Shown here one piece after another: positions 57,470 to 64,000 of a DNA stretch of 64,000 nucleotides. The translations under genes were made by a program, and so were the position numbers. Within the stretch, counting starts at the first letter, position 1. Each line of letters starts with the position of its first letter. The notes under the pieces were generated by a model, which was not told the DNA's origin, made no database searches, and was given only the letters and a program-made list of their open reading frames with translations. This DNA comes from Pseudomonadota bacterium (GTDB taxonomy: Bacteria; Pseudomonadota; Gammaproteobacteria; JAADHS01): assembly GCA_021821045.1 (NCBI GenBank), contig JAKACW010000012.1, forward strand, positions 1 through 64,000, read 5' to 3'.

Positions 57470-58129
57470 ATGAGTGTAAGTTTTGAAATTAATGCGACCA
57501 CCCGCAAAGGGTTGGGTACGGGAAATTCACGTCGACTGCGTAACGCCGGGCAGGTTCCCGGGGTGTTGTACGGCGCGGGCAAAGAACCCACGGCGATCAC
57601 GCTCGTGCACACCGACGTGGTTCAGCACTTGGCCCATGAGGCGTTTTATTCTCACATTCTGACCCTCAATTTGGACTCGAAGCCCGAGAAAGTGGTCTTG
57701 AAGGACGTTCATCGCCATCCGGCTCGACCGCGGGTTGACCACATGGAGTTCCAGCGCGTCTCCGACACCACCCGGATTCGCATGCACGTGCCTTTCCATT
57801 TCGTCGGCGAAGAAGCGGCCCCGGGTGTGAAGCTGGGCGGCGGCATCGTTACCCACCTTATGAATCATGGCGACGTGATTTGCATGGCGAAGGATCTGCC
57901 CGAGTTTATCGAGATTGACGTTTCTAAAATGGAAATCGGCGACTCTGTGCACCTCTCGGACATCAAACTCCCCGCCGGTGTTAAGTTCGCGGCCTTGGTC
58001 CAAGGCGTTGATCACGACCTTCCGGTTGTCTCCATCCACGTTCCTCGCGCTGCGGTAGAGGAAGCGGTAGAGGCTGCTCCGGCAGCGGCCGAGGCCGCCG
58101 CCGAACAGCCGGCCGCCCCCAGCGCCTAG
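57470..58129 (+). CDS. rplY: 50S ribosomal protein L25/general stress protein Ctc
   Basis: 219 residues, the long form with an additional C-terminal domain, ending in an Ala/Glu-rich tail (EEAVEAAPAAAEAAAEQPAA). Binds 5S rRNA. N-terminal L25 domain: TRKGLGTGNSRRLRNAGQVP and FYSHILTLNLDSKPEKVVLK. RBS AGGAGAG 6 bp upstream. Between prs and pth as in many gammaproteobacteria. Confidence 0.96.
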   Translation: MSVSFEINATTRKGLGTGNSRRLRNAGQVPGVLYGAGKEPTAITLVHTDVVQHLAHEAFYSHILTLNLDSKPEKVVLKDVHRHPARPRVDHMEFQRVSDTTRIRMHVPFHFVGEEAAPGVKLGGGIVTHLMNHGDVICMAKDLPEFIEIDVSKMEIGDSVHLSDIKLPAGVKFAALVQGVDHDLPVVSIHVPRAAVEEAVEAAPAAAEAAAEQPAAPSA

Positions 58130-58153
58130 CTGTTGCTCAATTCCGGACCGGCG

Positions 58154-58771
58154 ATGACGGCATCAACCATCGACCTCATCGTCGGTCTGGGCAATCCCGG
58201 GCCAGAGTACGACGCGACGCGTCACAACGTCGGATTTTGGTTGGTGGACACAGTGGTTGCCGACCAGGGCCAACGCTTCTCTCGCGAACCGAAGTTCCGC
58301 GGCGATGTTGCCAAAATCGTTTTAGCAGGTAAAACCGTGTGGCTGCTCAAGCCCGCGACGTTCATGAACCGCAGTGGCGAGGCGGTCGCCGCGCTGGCAT
58401 CGTTCTACAAGATTTCCCCGGAGAATATTCTGATTGTGCATGACGACCTGGATCTTCCGGCGGGCGCGGTGCGCTTGAAGAAAGGCGGCGGCCACGGCGG
58501 ACATAATGGGTTGCGAAGTTTGATCGAGTGTCTTGGCAGCGCCGATTTCATGCGCCTGCGTCTGGGGATCGGCCATCCCGGGGACCGAGAACAAGTCGTC
58601 AATTACGTGTTGCACCGGGCGAGCGCCGAGGATGAGCGTCTAATCACCGAAGGCATCAATGCTGCCGTGTCTGAACTCGCCCGCATCGTGGGCGGCGACA
58701 CGGCGAAGTCGATGCAGGTGCTGCACACCAAATTCAAGCCGCTGTCCGACGCTCCGGCCAATGGCAACTAA
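58154..58771 (+). CDS. pth: Peptidyl-tRNA hydrolase
   Basis: 205 residues. Recycles peptidyl-tRNA. Signatures: [20 protein letters not shown] with catalytic His24, [18 protein letters not shown], and [20 protein letters not shown] with the conserved Asp and GHNGLRS region. Start ATG 58154 (MTASTID); a TTG at 58133 is in frame but not needed. Confidence 0.96.
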   Translation: MTASTIDLIVGLGNPGPEYDATRHNVGFWLVDTVVADQGQRFSREPKFRGDVAKIVLAGKTVWLLKPATFMNRSGEAVAALASFYKISPENILIVHDDLDLPAGAVRLKKGGGHGGHNGLRSLIECLGSADFMRLRLGIGHPGDREQVVNYVLHRASAEDERLITEGINAAVSELARIVGGDTAKSMQVLHTKFKPLSDAPANGN

Positions 58772-58793
58772 CACCAATCTAAGAGAACACATC

Positions 58794-59885
58794 ATGGGCT
58801 TCAAATGCGGAATCGTTGGATTGCCGAATGTCGGCAAGTCCACATTGTTCAATGCCCTGACAAAAGCGGGCATCGAGGCCGCGAACTATCCGTTCTGCAC
58901 CATCGAGCCCAACGTCGGGATCGTTCCCATGCCGGATCCGCGCTTGGATAAATTGTCCGAGATCGTAAAGCCGCAGAGAGTCGTGCCGACCACCATGGAG
59001 TTTGTGGACATCGCGGGACTGGTGGCGGGCGCATCCAAGGGTGAGGGGTTGGGCAACCAATTTCTCGCCCACATCCGCGAAACCCAGGCCATCGCTCACG
59101 TGGTGCGTTGCTTCGTCGATACGGACGTGATTCACGTCGCCGGAAAGGTGAGTCCCAAAGAGGATATCGAAGTTATCGACACCGAGTTGGCGCTGGCGGA
59201 TTTGGATTCCATCGAAAAGGCTATTCAACGCACCGCAAAGGTCGCGCGCAGCGGCAACAAGGAAGCCAAGCAAAAGTTGGATTTGTTCGAGGCGGTCAAA
59301 GCCCATCTCGATACGGGCGCCCCGGTGCGCGCCATGCCGGGCATCGCCGATCACGCCGAGGACTTGCGGGAGCTGTTCCTGCTTACCAATAAACCCACCA
59401 TGTATGTCGCCAACGTGGCCGAGGACGGTTTCAAGAACAATCCGCTGCTCGATGAGGTGCGCAAGATTGCCGCGGCGGAAAACGCCGTGGTGGTTCCCGT
59501 GTGCGCGGCGATCGAATCGGAAATCGCCGAGTTGCCGGACGAAGACAAGGGCGCGTTTCTCTCCGATCTCGGTTTGGACGAGCCCGGCCTCAATCGCGTC
59601 ATTCGCGCCGGATACGGCTTGCTGGGTCTGCAGACGTATTTCACCGCGGGGGTCAAGGAAGTGCGCGCTTGGACGATTCCCACGGGCGCTCGGGCGCCCC
59701 AGGCGGCCGCCGTTATTCATACGGATTTCGAACGCGGCTTTATACGCGCCGAAGTCATCGCCTACGAGGATTTCGTGGCTTGCGGCGGCGAACAAGGGGC
59801 GAAAGAAGCGGGCAAATGGCGCCTCGAAGGCAAGGACTACGTCGTTAAGGATGGCGATGTCATCCACTTCCGCTTTAACGTGTAG
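58794..59885 (+). CDS. ychF: Ribosome-binding ATPase YchF
   Basis: 363 residues, Obg-like family with ATP preference. G1 [20 protein letters not shown]2/G3 [20 protein letters not shown], the [10 protein letters not shown] region in the ATP-selective G4 position (N-x-x-x rather than NKxD), and a C-terminal TGS domain ([20 protein letters not shown]). Start ATG 58794, 22 bp after the pth stop; the frame is open further upstream in pth in an unrelated reading. Confidence 0.96.
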   Translation: MGFKCGIVGLPNVGKSTLFNALTKAGIEAANYPFCTIEPNVGIVPMPDPRLDKLSEIVKPQRVVPTTMEFVDIAGLVAGASKGEGLGNQFLAHIRETQAIAHVVRCFVDTDVIHVAGKVSPKEDIEVIDTELALADLDSIEKAIQRTAKVARSGNKEAKQKLDLFEAVKAHLDTGAPVRAMPGIADHAEDLRELFLLTNKPTMYVANVAEDGFKNNPLLDEVRKIAAAENAVVVPVCAAIESEIAELPDEDKGAFLSDLGLDEPGLNRVIRAGYGLLGLQTYFTAGVKEVRAWTIPTGARAPQAAAVIHTDFERGFIRAEVIAYEDFVACGGEQGAKEAGKWRLEGKDYVVKDGDVIHFRFNV

Positions 59886-59921
59886 CTGAATCTCTTGTGG
59901 GAGTCTGTAAACCCTGTCGCC

Positions 59922-59952
59922 TTTACAGGCCGCTTGCGCAGCATGGTATAAT
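59922..59952 (+). promoter_or_regulatory. tRNA-Met promoter
   Basis: TATAAT at 59947-59952 with TTTACA at 59922-59927 (spacing 19), 17 bp upstream of the tRNA. The -35 overlaps a small hairpin CTGTAAA...TTTACAG (59905-59928). TATAAT match is perfect; -35 placement uncertain. Confidence 0.55.
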
Positions 59953-59968
59953 GCCGGCCTTTCCAATC

Positions 59969-60045
59969 GGCTACGTAGCTCAGCTGGCTAGAGCACAGCA
60001 CTCATAATGCTGGGGTCCCCCGTTCGATCCGGGGCGTAGCCACCA
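59969..60045 (+). tRNA. tRNA-Met (anticodon CAT), elongator-like
   Basis: 77 bases with encoded CCA. Acceptor GGCTACG / CGTAGCC paired, discriminator A; D arm AGCTCAGCTGGCTAGAGC; anticodon loop CTCATAA; T arm CCCCGTTCGATCCGGGG. The first base pair G-C rather than mismatched C-A excludes initiator tRNA, so it is an elongator Met tRNA (or a tRNA-Ile2 with modified C34; not decidable from sequence). Lies 83 bp after ychF. Confidence 0.95.
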
Positions 60046-60074
60046 TCTTCTCGTAACGAAATCCTCGGGCGAAA

Positions 60075-60102
60075 AAAAGCGGCGCGTTGCCGCGCCGCTT
60101 TT
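60075..60102. terminator. Bidirectional terminator
   Basis: 12-bp perfect stem AAAAGCGGCGCG / CGCGCCGCTTTT with TTGC loop. Preceded by seven A (a T7 run for the leftward gene at 60120) and followed by TTTT for the rightward tRNA-Met transcript. Lies between convergent transcripts. Confidence 0.92.
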
Positions 60103-60119
60103 GCGAACCGCCGCTGCGA

Positions 60120-60521
60120 TTACTCGCGCGTGAGTTCGACCCACGTGATCTCCAGATTGTTCTTGCCGGGCGCGATGCGGTGTTGCAGCGTGATCGGCGT
60201 GTTGTTGATATACGCTTGACGCAGGGTCTCCACCATCTCGCGGTTGGCTGCTGAGTCTTTCTCCAGTGCGATGCCGTAGACTTTTTCCGGCTCGGAATCC
60301 AACCGGACCAGCACGTCCGCTTTTAGCGTATCGGCGCCCGTGCCAATGTTCAGGCCCGGTTCCTGAATTCGAAATACTTTGACTTTCCCCTTCACTTCCA
60401 CGCTGTGACCGGCATGGGTACCTTGCTCTGGACGCTCCAGCCCTTGAGGCGTATCGGCGAGTGCCAATGAACTTGCGAGCAATGTAGATGCGACCAGTGC
60501 GGTTATGCTTCTTGCCTTCAT
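60120..60521 (-). CDS. Small periplasmic protein of unknown function
   Basis: 133 residues. Signal peptide MKARSITALVASTLLASSLA, cleavage about after Ala22 (LALA-DTPQ). Mature part of about 110 residues, hydrophilic, beta-rich, with no cysteine; not recognised. The block VEVKGKVKVFRIQEPGLNIG resembles a small secreted beta-barrel. Starts at ATG 60521, GGAG 8-9 bp upstream. Downstream terminator ends it. A 16-bp motif at 60608-60623 lies 87 bp upstream. Confidence 0.7.
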   Translation of the reverse strand: MKARSITALVASTLLASSLALADTPQGLERPEQGTHAGHSVEVKGKVKVFRIQEPGLNIGTGADTLKADVLVRLDSEPEKVYGIALEKDSAANREMVETLRQAYINNTPITLQHRIAPGKNNLEITWVELTRE

Positions 60522-60756
60522 GACATTTTCTCCTGTTATTGACGTTGGTAAAGAATTGCGATGGGCGTAAATTACGCTGACAGTCTTAACGACCGATTAG
60601 CGAACGCTTAACGTTGCGTTAAAGCAGACAAAGAAAACTTTGTTTGCGCCCTTCCCCCGAGGGCATTGTACGCACGGCACGTGGTTTTGCAAAAACTGCG
60701 CACTCGGAACATGGTGTATTAGTATGCAGAAGAAGGCGCGCGATAGGCGCCAAACC
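60522..60756. other. Gap upstream of the small periplasmic protein
   Basis: Contains the 16-bp motif copy TTAACGTTGCGTTAAA (60608-60623) and, after it, a roughly 130-bp stretch (60625-60756) to the end of the convergently facing ribbon-helix-helix gene, where I see no feature. Confidence 0.5.
60608..60623 (+). promoter_or_regulatory. 16-bp motif, copy 1
   Basis: TTAACGTTGCGTTAAA. The same motif with two differences (TTAACATTGCGTTAGA) occurs at 60978-60993, in another promoter region. Copy 1 lies 87 bp upstream of the gene at 60120-60521. Confidence 0.5.
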
Positions 60757-60954
60757 TCAAGGCAGCGTCGGATTGTCGCTGTCCTGATTTGCTTGGTCCA
60801 ACCAATTCGATCCCAATTTTTGTTCGATATATTCGCGAATAAATTGCCGAACCTTTTGCGATGGCGTAACGTCTTCCTTCGCGCAGAGCTGTTCGAAAAT
60901 CTGTTTTTTGCGCGGGTCGATGAGTAAAGTTAAGCGCGCCGTTCTATTTTCCAT
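60757..60954 (-). CDS. Ribbon-helix-helix DNA-binding protein
   Basis: 65 residues from ATG 60954 (an in-frame ATG at 60984 gives 75). Short N-terminal strand (TARLTLLIDPRKKQI) followed by two helices (EQLCAKEDVTPSQKVRQFIR, EYIEQKL) fits the MetJ/Arc fold. Ends with a polar tail. Such proteins act as dimeric repressors, often autoregulated, or as antitoxins; no toxin gene is adjacent. Divergent from the SulP gene. A 16-bp motif copy lies 24 bp upstream of its start. Confidence 0.75.
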   Translation of the reverse strand: MENRTARLTLLIDPRKKQIFEQLCAKEDVTPSQKVRQFIREYIEQKLGSNWLDQANQDSDNPTLP

Positions 60955-60977
60955 TCTTCGTACCCGTGTTAATTCCG

Positions 60978-60993
60978 TTAACATTGCGTTAGA
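60978..60993 (+). promoter_or_regulatory. 16-bp motif, copy 2
   Basis: TTAACATTGCGTTAGA, 14 of 16 identical to copy 1. It lies in the divergent region between the ribbon-helix-helix gene (start 60954) and the SulP gene (start 61053). Together the two copies suggest one regulator for three transcription units. Confidence 0.5.
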
Positions 60994-61052
60994 TTTTTAC
61001 GATAACGTAGTGTGTATCTAGTTGCTGTGCAAGTCTTTCGAGGTTTCACTCA

Positions 61053-62789
61053 ATGCCCCACCGTGCCCATTTGTTCTCCTTGCGCGTCGGTCATGCGCTA
61101 AGAGAGAGTTTTTCCCGTGAGCCGTATTCAGCGCGACGATTATGGAAAGATGTCATGGCCGGCATCACCGTCGGCATCATCGCGATTCCCTTGGCGATGG
61201 CGTTGGCGATTGCCAGCGGCGTGGCGCCCCAATATGGTCTCTACACTGCCATCATCGCCGGCTTTCTCATCCCGCTGACCGGGGGCTCGCGCTTTAGTAT
61301 TTCCGGGCCGACTGCGGCGTTCGTCGTGATTCTGTTTCCTATTGCGCACAAGTACGGATTGGGCGGCCTGCTGGTGGCGAGTTTGATGGCCGGCGGGATT
61401 CTCATTTCCATCGCCGTGCTGCGTTTCGGACGGCTCATCGAATACATCCCGGAGTCGGTGACGCTGGGATTTACCGCCGGCATCGCTATTGTGATCGCCA
61501 CGCTGCAGATCAAAGACATTCTCGGTCTGAGCCTCGCCGAAGTGCCCGAACATTACGTCGAGAAAGTTTGGCAGTTGGTGCAATCGGCGCCGGCCGTTCA
61601 TTGGCCCAGCGTGGTGGTGGCTGTCGCGACCTTCGGCGTGATGGTGTTATGGCCGCGCTTGAAAACGCCGGTGCCGGCGCATTTGCCGGCGCTATTGATG
61701 GGCACGGTGATCGCACTGGCGATGGTGTCGTCCGACCCGGACTGGGCGGTCGACACCATTGGCTCGCGTTTCAGTTACCTTTTGCCCGACGGGACGAGCG
61801 GGCAGGGCATTCCGCCGGTATTGCCGGCCTTCGAATGGCCGTGGAATCAGCCCGGACCGGGCGGCGCGCCCATCGAGTGGAGTTGGCAGATGATTCGCGA
61901 TTTACTACCCGCGGCGTTCGCCATCGCCATGCTGGGCGCCATCGAGTCGCTGTTGTGCGCCGTGGTGCTCGATGGCATGACCGGTACGCGCCACAGCGCC
62001 AACAGCGAGCTGTTGGGTCAAGGCATCGGCAATGTCGTTACACCATTTTTCGGCGGCATCACGGCGACGGCCGCCATCGCTCGCTCCGCGGCCAACTACA
62101 AAGCCGGCGCCCAATCTCCGATATCGGGGATGATTCACGCCTTTGTCGTGCTGCTGGGCTTGGTGGTTCTGGCCGATCTGTTGTCCTATCTTCCCATGCC
62201 CGCCATGGCCGCGCTGCTGGTGATGGTGGCGTGGAACATGAGCGAAGCGCCCAAGGCCAAGCACTTGCTGAAAACCGCGCCTCATAGCGATGTGTGGGTG
62301 TTTCTCACCTGCTGCTCGCTCACGGTGCTGTTCGACATGGTTATCGCCATCACCGTGGGCATCGTCATGGCCGCGCTGCTGTTTATGCGCGAGATCGCCG
62401 AGATGACGAAAGTCAGCGACATTACGGACAATCGGCGCATGGTTCCGGAGCCCTTGGCTGAAGGCTGGCGCGTATTCAAGATCAGCGGCCCGTTGTTCTT
62501 CGCCGCCGCCGACCGCATATTCGGCGAATTGGCGACGCTGTGCGACCACAAGCAGGGCATTGTGCTTTATCTCGACGGCGTGCCCATTTTGGACGCCGGC
62601 GGACTGTCGGCGCTGAACAAGTTGATCTCCAAATGCGAGAAGACCAATACCAGGATCTATTTGGCCGACCTGCAGTTTCAACCGCTCAAAACCCTCGCAC
62701 GCGCCGGGGTGAGGCCTATTGAGAATGTGTCCGCGCTCTTTCCGTCGCTGAAGGACGCGTTGGACAACGTGCCACGGCCGCCGGCTTGA
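61053..62789 (+). CDS. SulP-family anion/dicarboxylate transporter with STAS domain
   Basis: 578 residues. Membrane domain of about 12-14 helices from residue 28, with GIIAIPLAMALAIASGVAPQ and the sulfate-transporter signature YGLYTAIIAGFLIPLTGGSR; the GGITATAAIARSAANYKAGA block is the conserved second-half motif. C-terminal STAS domain from about 460 (LYLDGVPILDAGGLSALNKL). Layout is that of DauA/YchM-type transporters, which carry sulfate, bicarbonate or C4-dicarboxylates; substrate cannot be fixed. A regulatory motif lies upstream of its start. Confidence 0.9.
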   Translation: MPHRAHLFSLRVGHALRESFSREPYSARRLWKDVMAGITVGIIAIPLAMALAIASGVAPQYGLYTAIIAGFLIPLTGGSRFSISGPTAAFVVILFPIAHKYGLGGLLVASLMAGGILISIAVLRFGRLIEYIPESVTLGFTAGIAIVIATLQIKDILGLSLAEVPEHYVEKVWQLVQSAPAVHWPSVVVAVATFGVMVLWPRLKTPVPAHLPALLMGTVIALAMVSSDPDWAVDTIGSRFSYLLPDGTSGQGIPPVLPAFEWPWNQPGPGGAPIEWSWQMIRDLLPAAFAIAMLGAIESLLCAVVLDGMTGTRHSANSELLGQGIGNVVTPFFGGITATAAIARSAANYKAGAQSPISGMIHAFVVLLGLVVLADLLSYLPMPAMAALLVMVAWNMSEAPKAKHLLKTAPHSDVWVFLTCCSLTVLFDMVIAITVGIVMAALLFMREIAEMTKVSDITDNRRMVPEPLAEGWRVFKISGPLFFAAADRIFGELATLCDHKQGIVLYLDGVPILDAGGLSALNKLISKCEKTNTRIYLADLQFQPLKTLARAGVRPIENVSALFPSLKDALDNVPRPPA

Positions 62790-62796
62790 GGCGGCG

Positions 62797-63111
62797 TTAC
62801 GGACGCCGTGACGGTTTGCCGTACAGTTTGCGCAGTTCGATCTTGGCCTGCTCCAAGACTTGGCGTTGCTGCGCATCCAAATTCGAACCGGCGCGATTGA
62901 TGTAGAACACCAGCATCGACATGGCGGAACGGAACGGCGATGCCTTGCGTCGCGTGCTCTGTTCGGCCGACGCGCTCAGGGACTGGGCGATGCGCCGCGG
63001 ATCCTTCCAGGTGAAAACACCTTCCTCCAAATCCAAAGCGGCGCTTTCGCGCGTGACGCGCGCCGACCAGTTGGCGGGATTCGGTTTGCGTGAATCTGGC
63101 GCCATGGGCAA
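62797..63111 (-). CDS. DUF3175 family protein
   Basis: 104 residues. Highly basic and without membrane segment. Pattern NWSARVTRESAALDLEEGVF, TWKDPRRIAQSLSASAEQST, then SPFRSAMSMLVFYINRAGSN and a helical end (AQQRQVLEQAKIELRKLYGK) is that of DUF3175, whose function is not known. It follows the DUF99 gene with a 6-bp gap, so both are likely cotranscribed. Confidence 0.88.
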   Translation of the reverse strand: MPMAPDSRKPNPANWSARVTRESAALDLEEGVFTWKDPRRIAQSLSASAEQSTRRKASPFRSAMSMLVFYINRAGSNLDAQQRQVLEQAKIELRKLYGKPSRRP

Positions 63112-63117
63112 CTCAAA

Positions 63118-63684
63118 TCACGCTCGATGGCGGCTCTGGCCGGTGGCAATCCCGCCGGCAATGAGGTGGGCGGTACGCAGCGGCTCAGGCAGAACGCCGT
63201 TCCTCGCGTGCTGGCGAATCAGATGGGCCGCTTCGGCGAGCGTTATCCCTGCGCGTTGCACGAAGACGCCGGCGCACGGTTCCATCGGACCCGCCGCCTC
63301 GATCAAAGCCCATTTGCGCGTGCCGCCACGCACATGATGCAACAGGGCGGAGCGGATCGCCGCCATATTCGGTTTGCGGCGCGCGATGACGAGCACCGGC
63401 AGTCTTAGCGCGTCATGCAATGCGTGGATGTCCACCACATTGAAGCCCGCGAGCGCGATGCCCTGCAACAGTACCGCGTGCAGTTGGGGTCGGAATTTCG
63501 AGTTGCGCACGAGATCCGTCAGCGCGCGCGTGGCGTTGGAGCCGTCGCGCCGCACCTTTGCACTCAACACCCCCTCAAGACGCGCGCCCGCGTACACCGC
63601 GCCCACGATGAGCACGTTTCCGCGATGCTCCCGCGGAAACGGGGCATCGTCGATGCCGATAACGTGCGAAGTGCGTTTGGCCAT
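63118..63684 (-). CDS. DUF99 family protein (endonuclease V-like)
   Basis: 188 residues from ATG 63684 (MAKRTSHVIGIDDAPF). DUF99 pattern: HVIGIDDAPFPREHRGNVLI, VGAVYAGARLEGVLSAKVRR, LLQGIALAGFNVVDIHALHD. The family is structurally related to endonuclease V, is common in archaea and scattered in bacteria, and has no confirmed activity. The opening IGIDDAPF fits its first acidic strand. An in-frame start at 63717 is possible; no RBS favours either. Upstream of and cotranscribed with the DUF3175 gene. Confidence 0.85.
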   Translation of the reverse strand: MAKRTSHVIGIDDAPFPREHRGNVLIVGAVYAGARLEGVLSAKVRRDGSNATRALTDLVRNSKFRPQLHAVLLQGIALAGFNVVDIHALHDALRLPVLVIARRKPNMAAIRSALLHHVRGGTRKWALIEAAGPMEPCAGVFVQRAGITLAEAAHLIRQHARNGVLPEPLRTAHLIAGGIATGQSRHRA

Positions 63685-63761
63685 AGGGGTAAGGATAGCG
63701 GACTTATCGGCTATCATAGTGGCCGATTCGACCTTAATCCCAAGACCAACGGAATGAGAGG

Positions 63762-64000
63762 ATGATCAAATCAGCGACGGGAGGGCTCTGCGTTTTGTTG
63801 GCAACGATTGCCGCGGCGGCGCCCGCCGACGAACAGAAACAACTCGGCGGCAGTTTGGTGTTTACTATTCCCCCGGCCTGGGAACTGCAGCAGCACAAAA
63901 GCCACGAGCAGACCGAGCTGACCGTTCTGCGTATTCCGCTGCCGTCGGTGATTCAAGCGTCGGCGAGCGCCAACGTCGTGATCCTTGGACGCAAGAATGA
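63762..64000 (+). CDS. Secreted protein, N-terminal part
   Basis: 79 codons visible before the window ends; incomplete. Begins MIKSATGGLCVLLATIAAAA with a signal peptide cleaved near APA-DEQ (about residue 22). Mature start DEQKQLGGSLVFTIPPAWEL is beta-like. GAGAGG lies directly before the ATG, a tight spacing. Function cannot be judged. Confidence 0.6.
   Translation, partial: MIKSATGGLCVLLATIAAAAPADEQKQLGGSLVFTIPPAWELQQHKSHEQTELTVLRIPLPSVIQASASANVVILGRKN

Noticed and set aside
59895-59902. TGTGGGAG after ychF as another repeat copy
   Set aside because: Only the first eight bases match; the rest differs and forms a separate hairpin.
58779-59966. 395-codon frame antisense to ychF running to the tRNA-Met
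   Set aside because: Shadow ORF; overlaps the whole of a conserved GTPase-fold gene.

Overview
The window is chromosomal backbone of a flagellated, Gram-negative gammaproteobacterium with about 60% G+C that I cannot place more precisely. Evidence: type II secretion genes, LolB and several lipobox proteins, a 1614-residue NAD-glutamate dehydrogenase of the Pseudomonas type, the mreBCD-mrdAB-rlpA-dacA-dat-ybeD-lipB-lipA wall/lipoate run, and the order hemA-prfA-prmC / lolB-ispE-tRNA-Gln-prs-rplY-pth-ychF. No phage, transposase, integron, CRISPR array or rRNA was seen. Two tRNA genes (Gln-TTG, Met-CAT) are present.

Layout. 1-1866: tail of a type II secretion operon (gspL partial, gspM, gspN). 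2202-5252: an unrecognised 1016-residue lipoprotein closed by a strong terminator. 5389-7261: TRAP permease pair dctQM; its likely Tat-exported binding protein dctP lies apart at 18971-20068. 7459-11103: TPR/glycosyltransferase-like protein and a MotA/MotB stator pair. 11370-20068: NAD-GDH, gpmI, a TauE/SafE permease and dctP. 20699-26490: a PAS/GGDEF/EAL protein, uvrD and a small membrane protein. 26582-37216: leftward cell-shape, wall and lipoate operon. 37583-40931: gatCAB. 41020-47213: sulfotransferase, GST and cytochrome c divergent from a CRP-type regulator and a class III adenylate cyclase, then a CPA2 antiporter and a DUF1622 protein. 47583-48968: an unknown exported protein. 49009-52657: hemA-prfA-prmC plus a JAMM peptidase. 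52979-59885: TPR lipoprotein, lolB, ispE, tRNA-Gln, prs, rplY, pth, ychF. 59969-64000: tRNA-Met, a small periplasmic protein, a ribbon-helix-helix regulator, a SulP transporter, DUF3175 and DUF99 proteins, and the start of a secreted protein.

Main observations. (1) A self-contained cAMP module: a perfect TGTGA-N6-TCACA palindrome sits between a cytochrome c/GST/sulfotransferase operon and a CRP-like regulator followed 10 bp later by a class III adenylate cyclase; nucleotide-binding, DNA-reading and catalytic residues all look intact. (2) mreC appears to start at ATC: its conserved N-terminus is encoded upstream of the first usable ATG/GTG/TTG and preceded by a good ribosome-binding site. (3) A BIME-like interspersed palindromic repeat family with two arm types hugs stop codons, and one copy supplies the stop codon of the sulfotransferase. 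(4) A second repeat family built on GGGGGTCAGGCCTCC forms hairpins in two gaps. (5) A 16-bp motif shared by two promoter regions flanks a ribbon-helix-helix gene and may mark its regulon. Nothing in the window is a clear new defence or mobile system.
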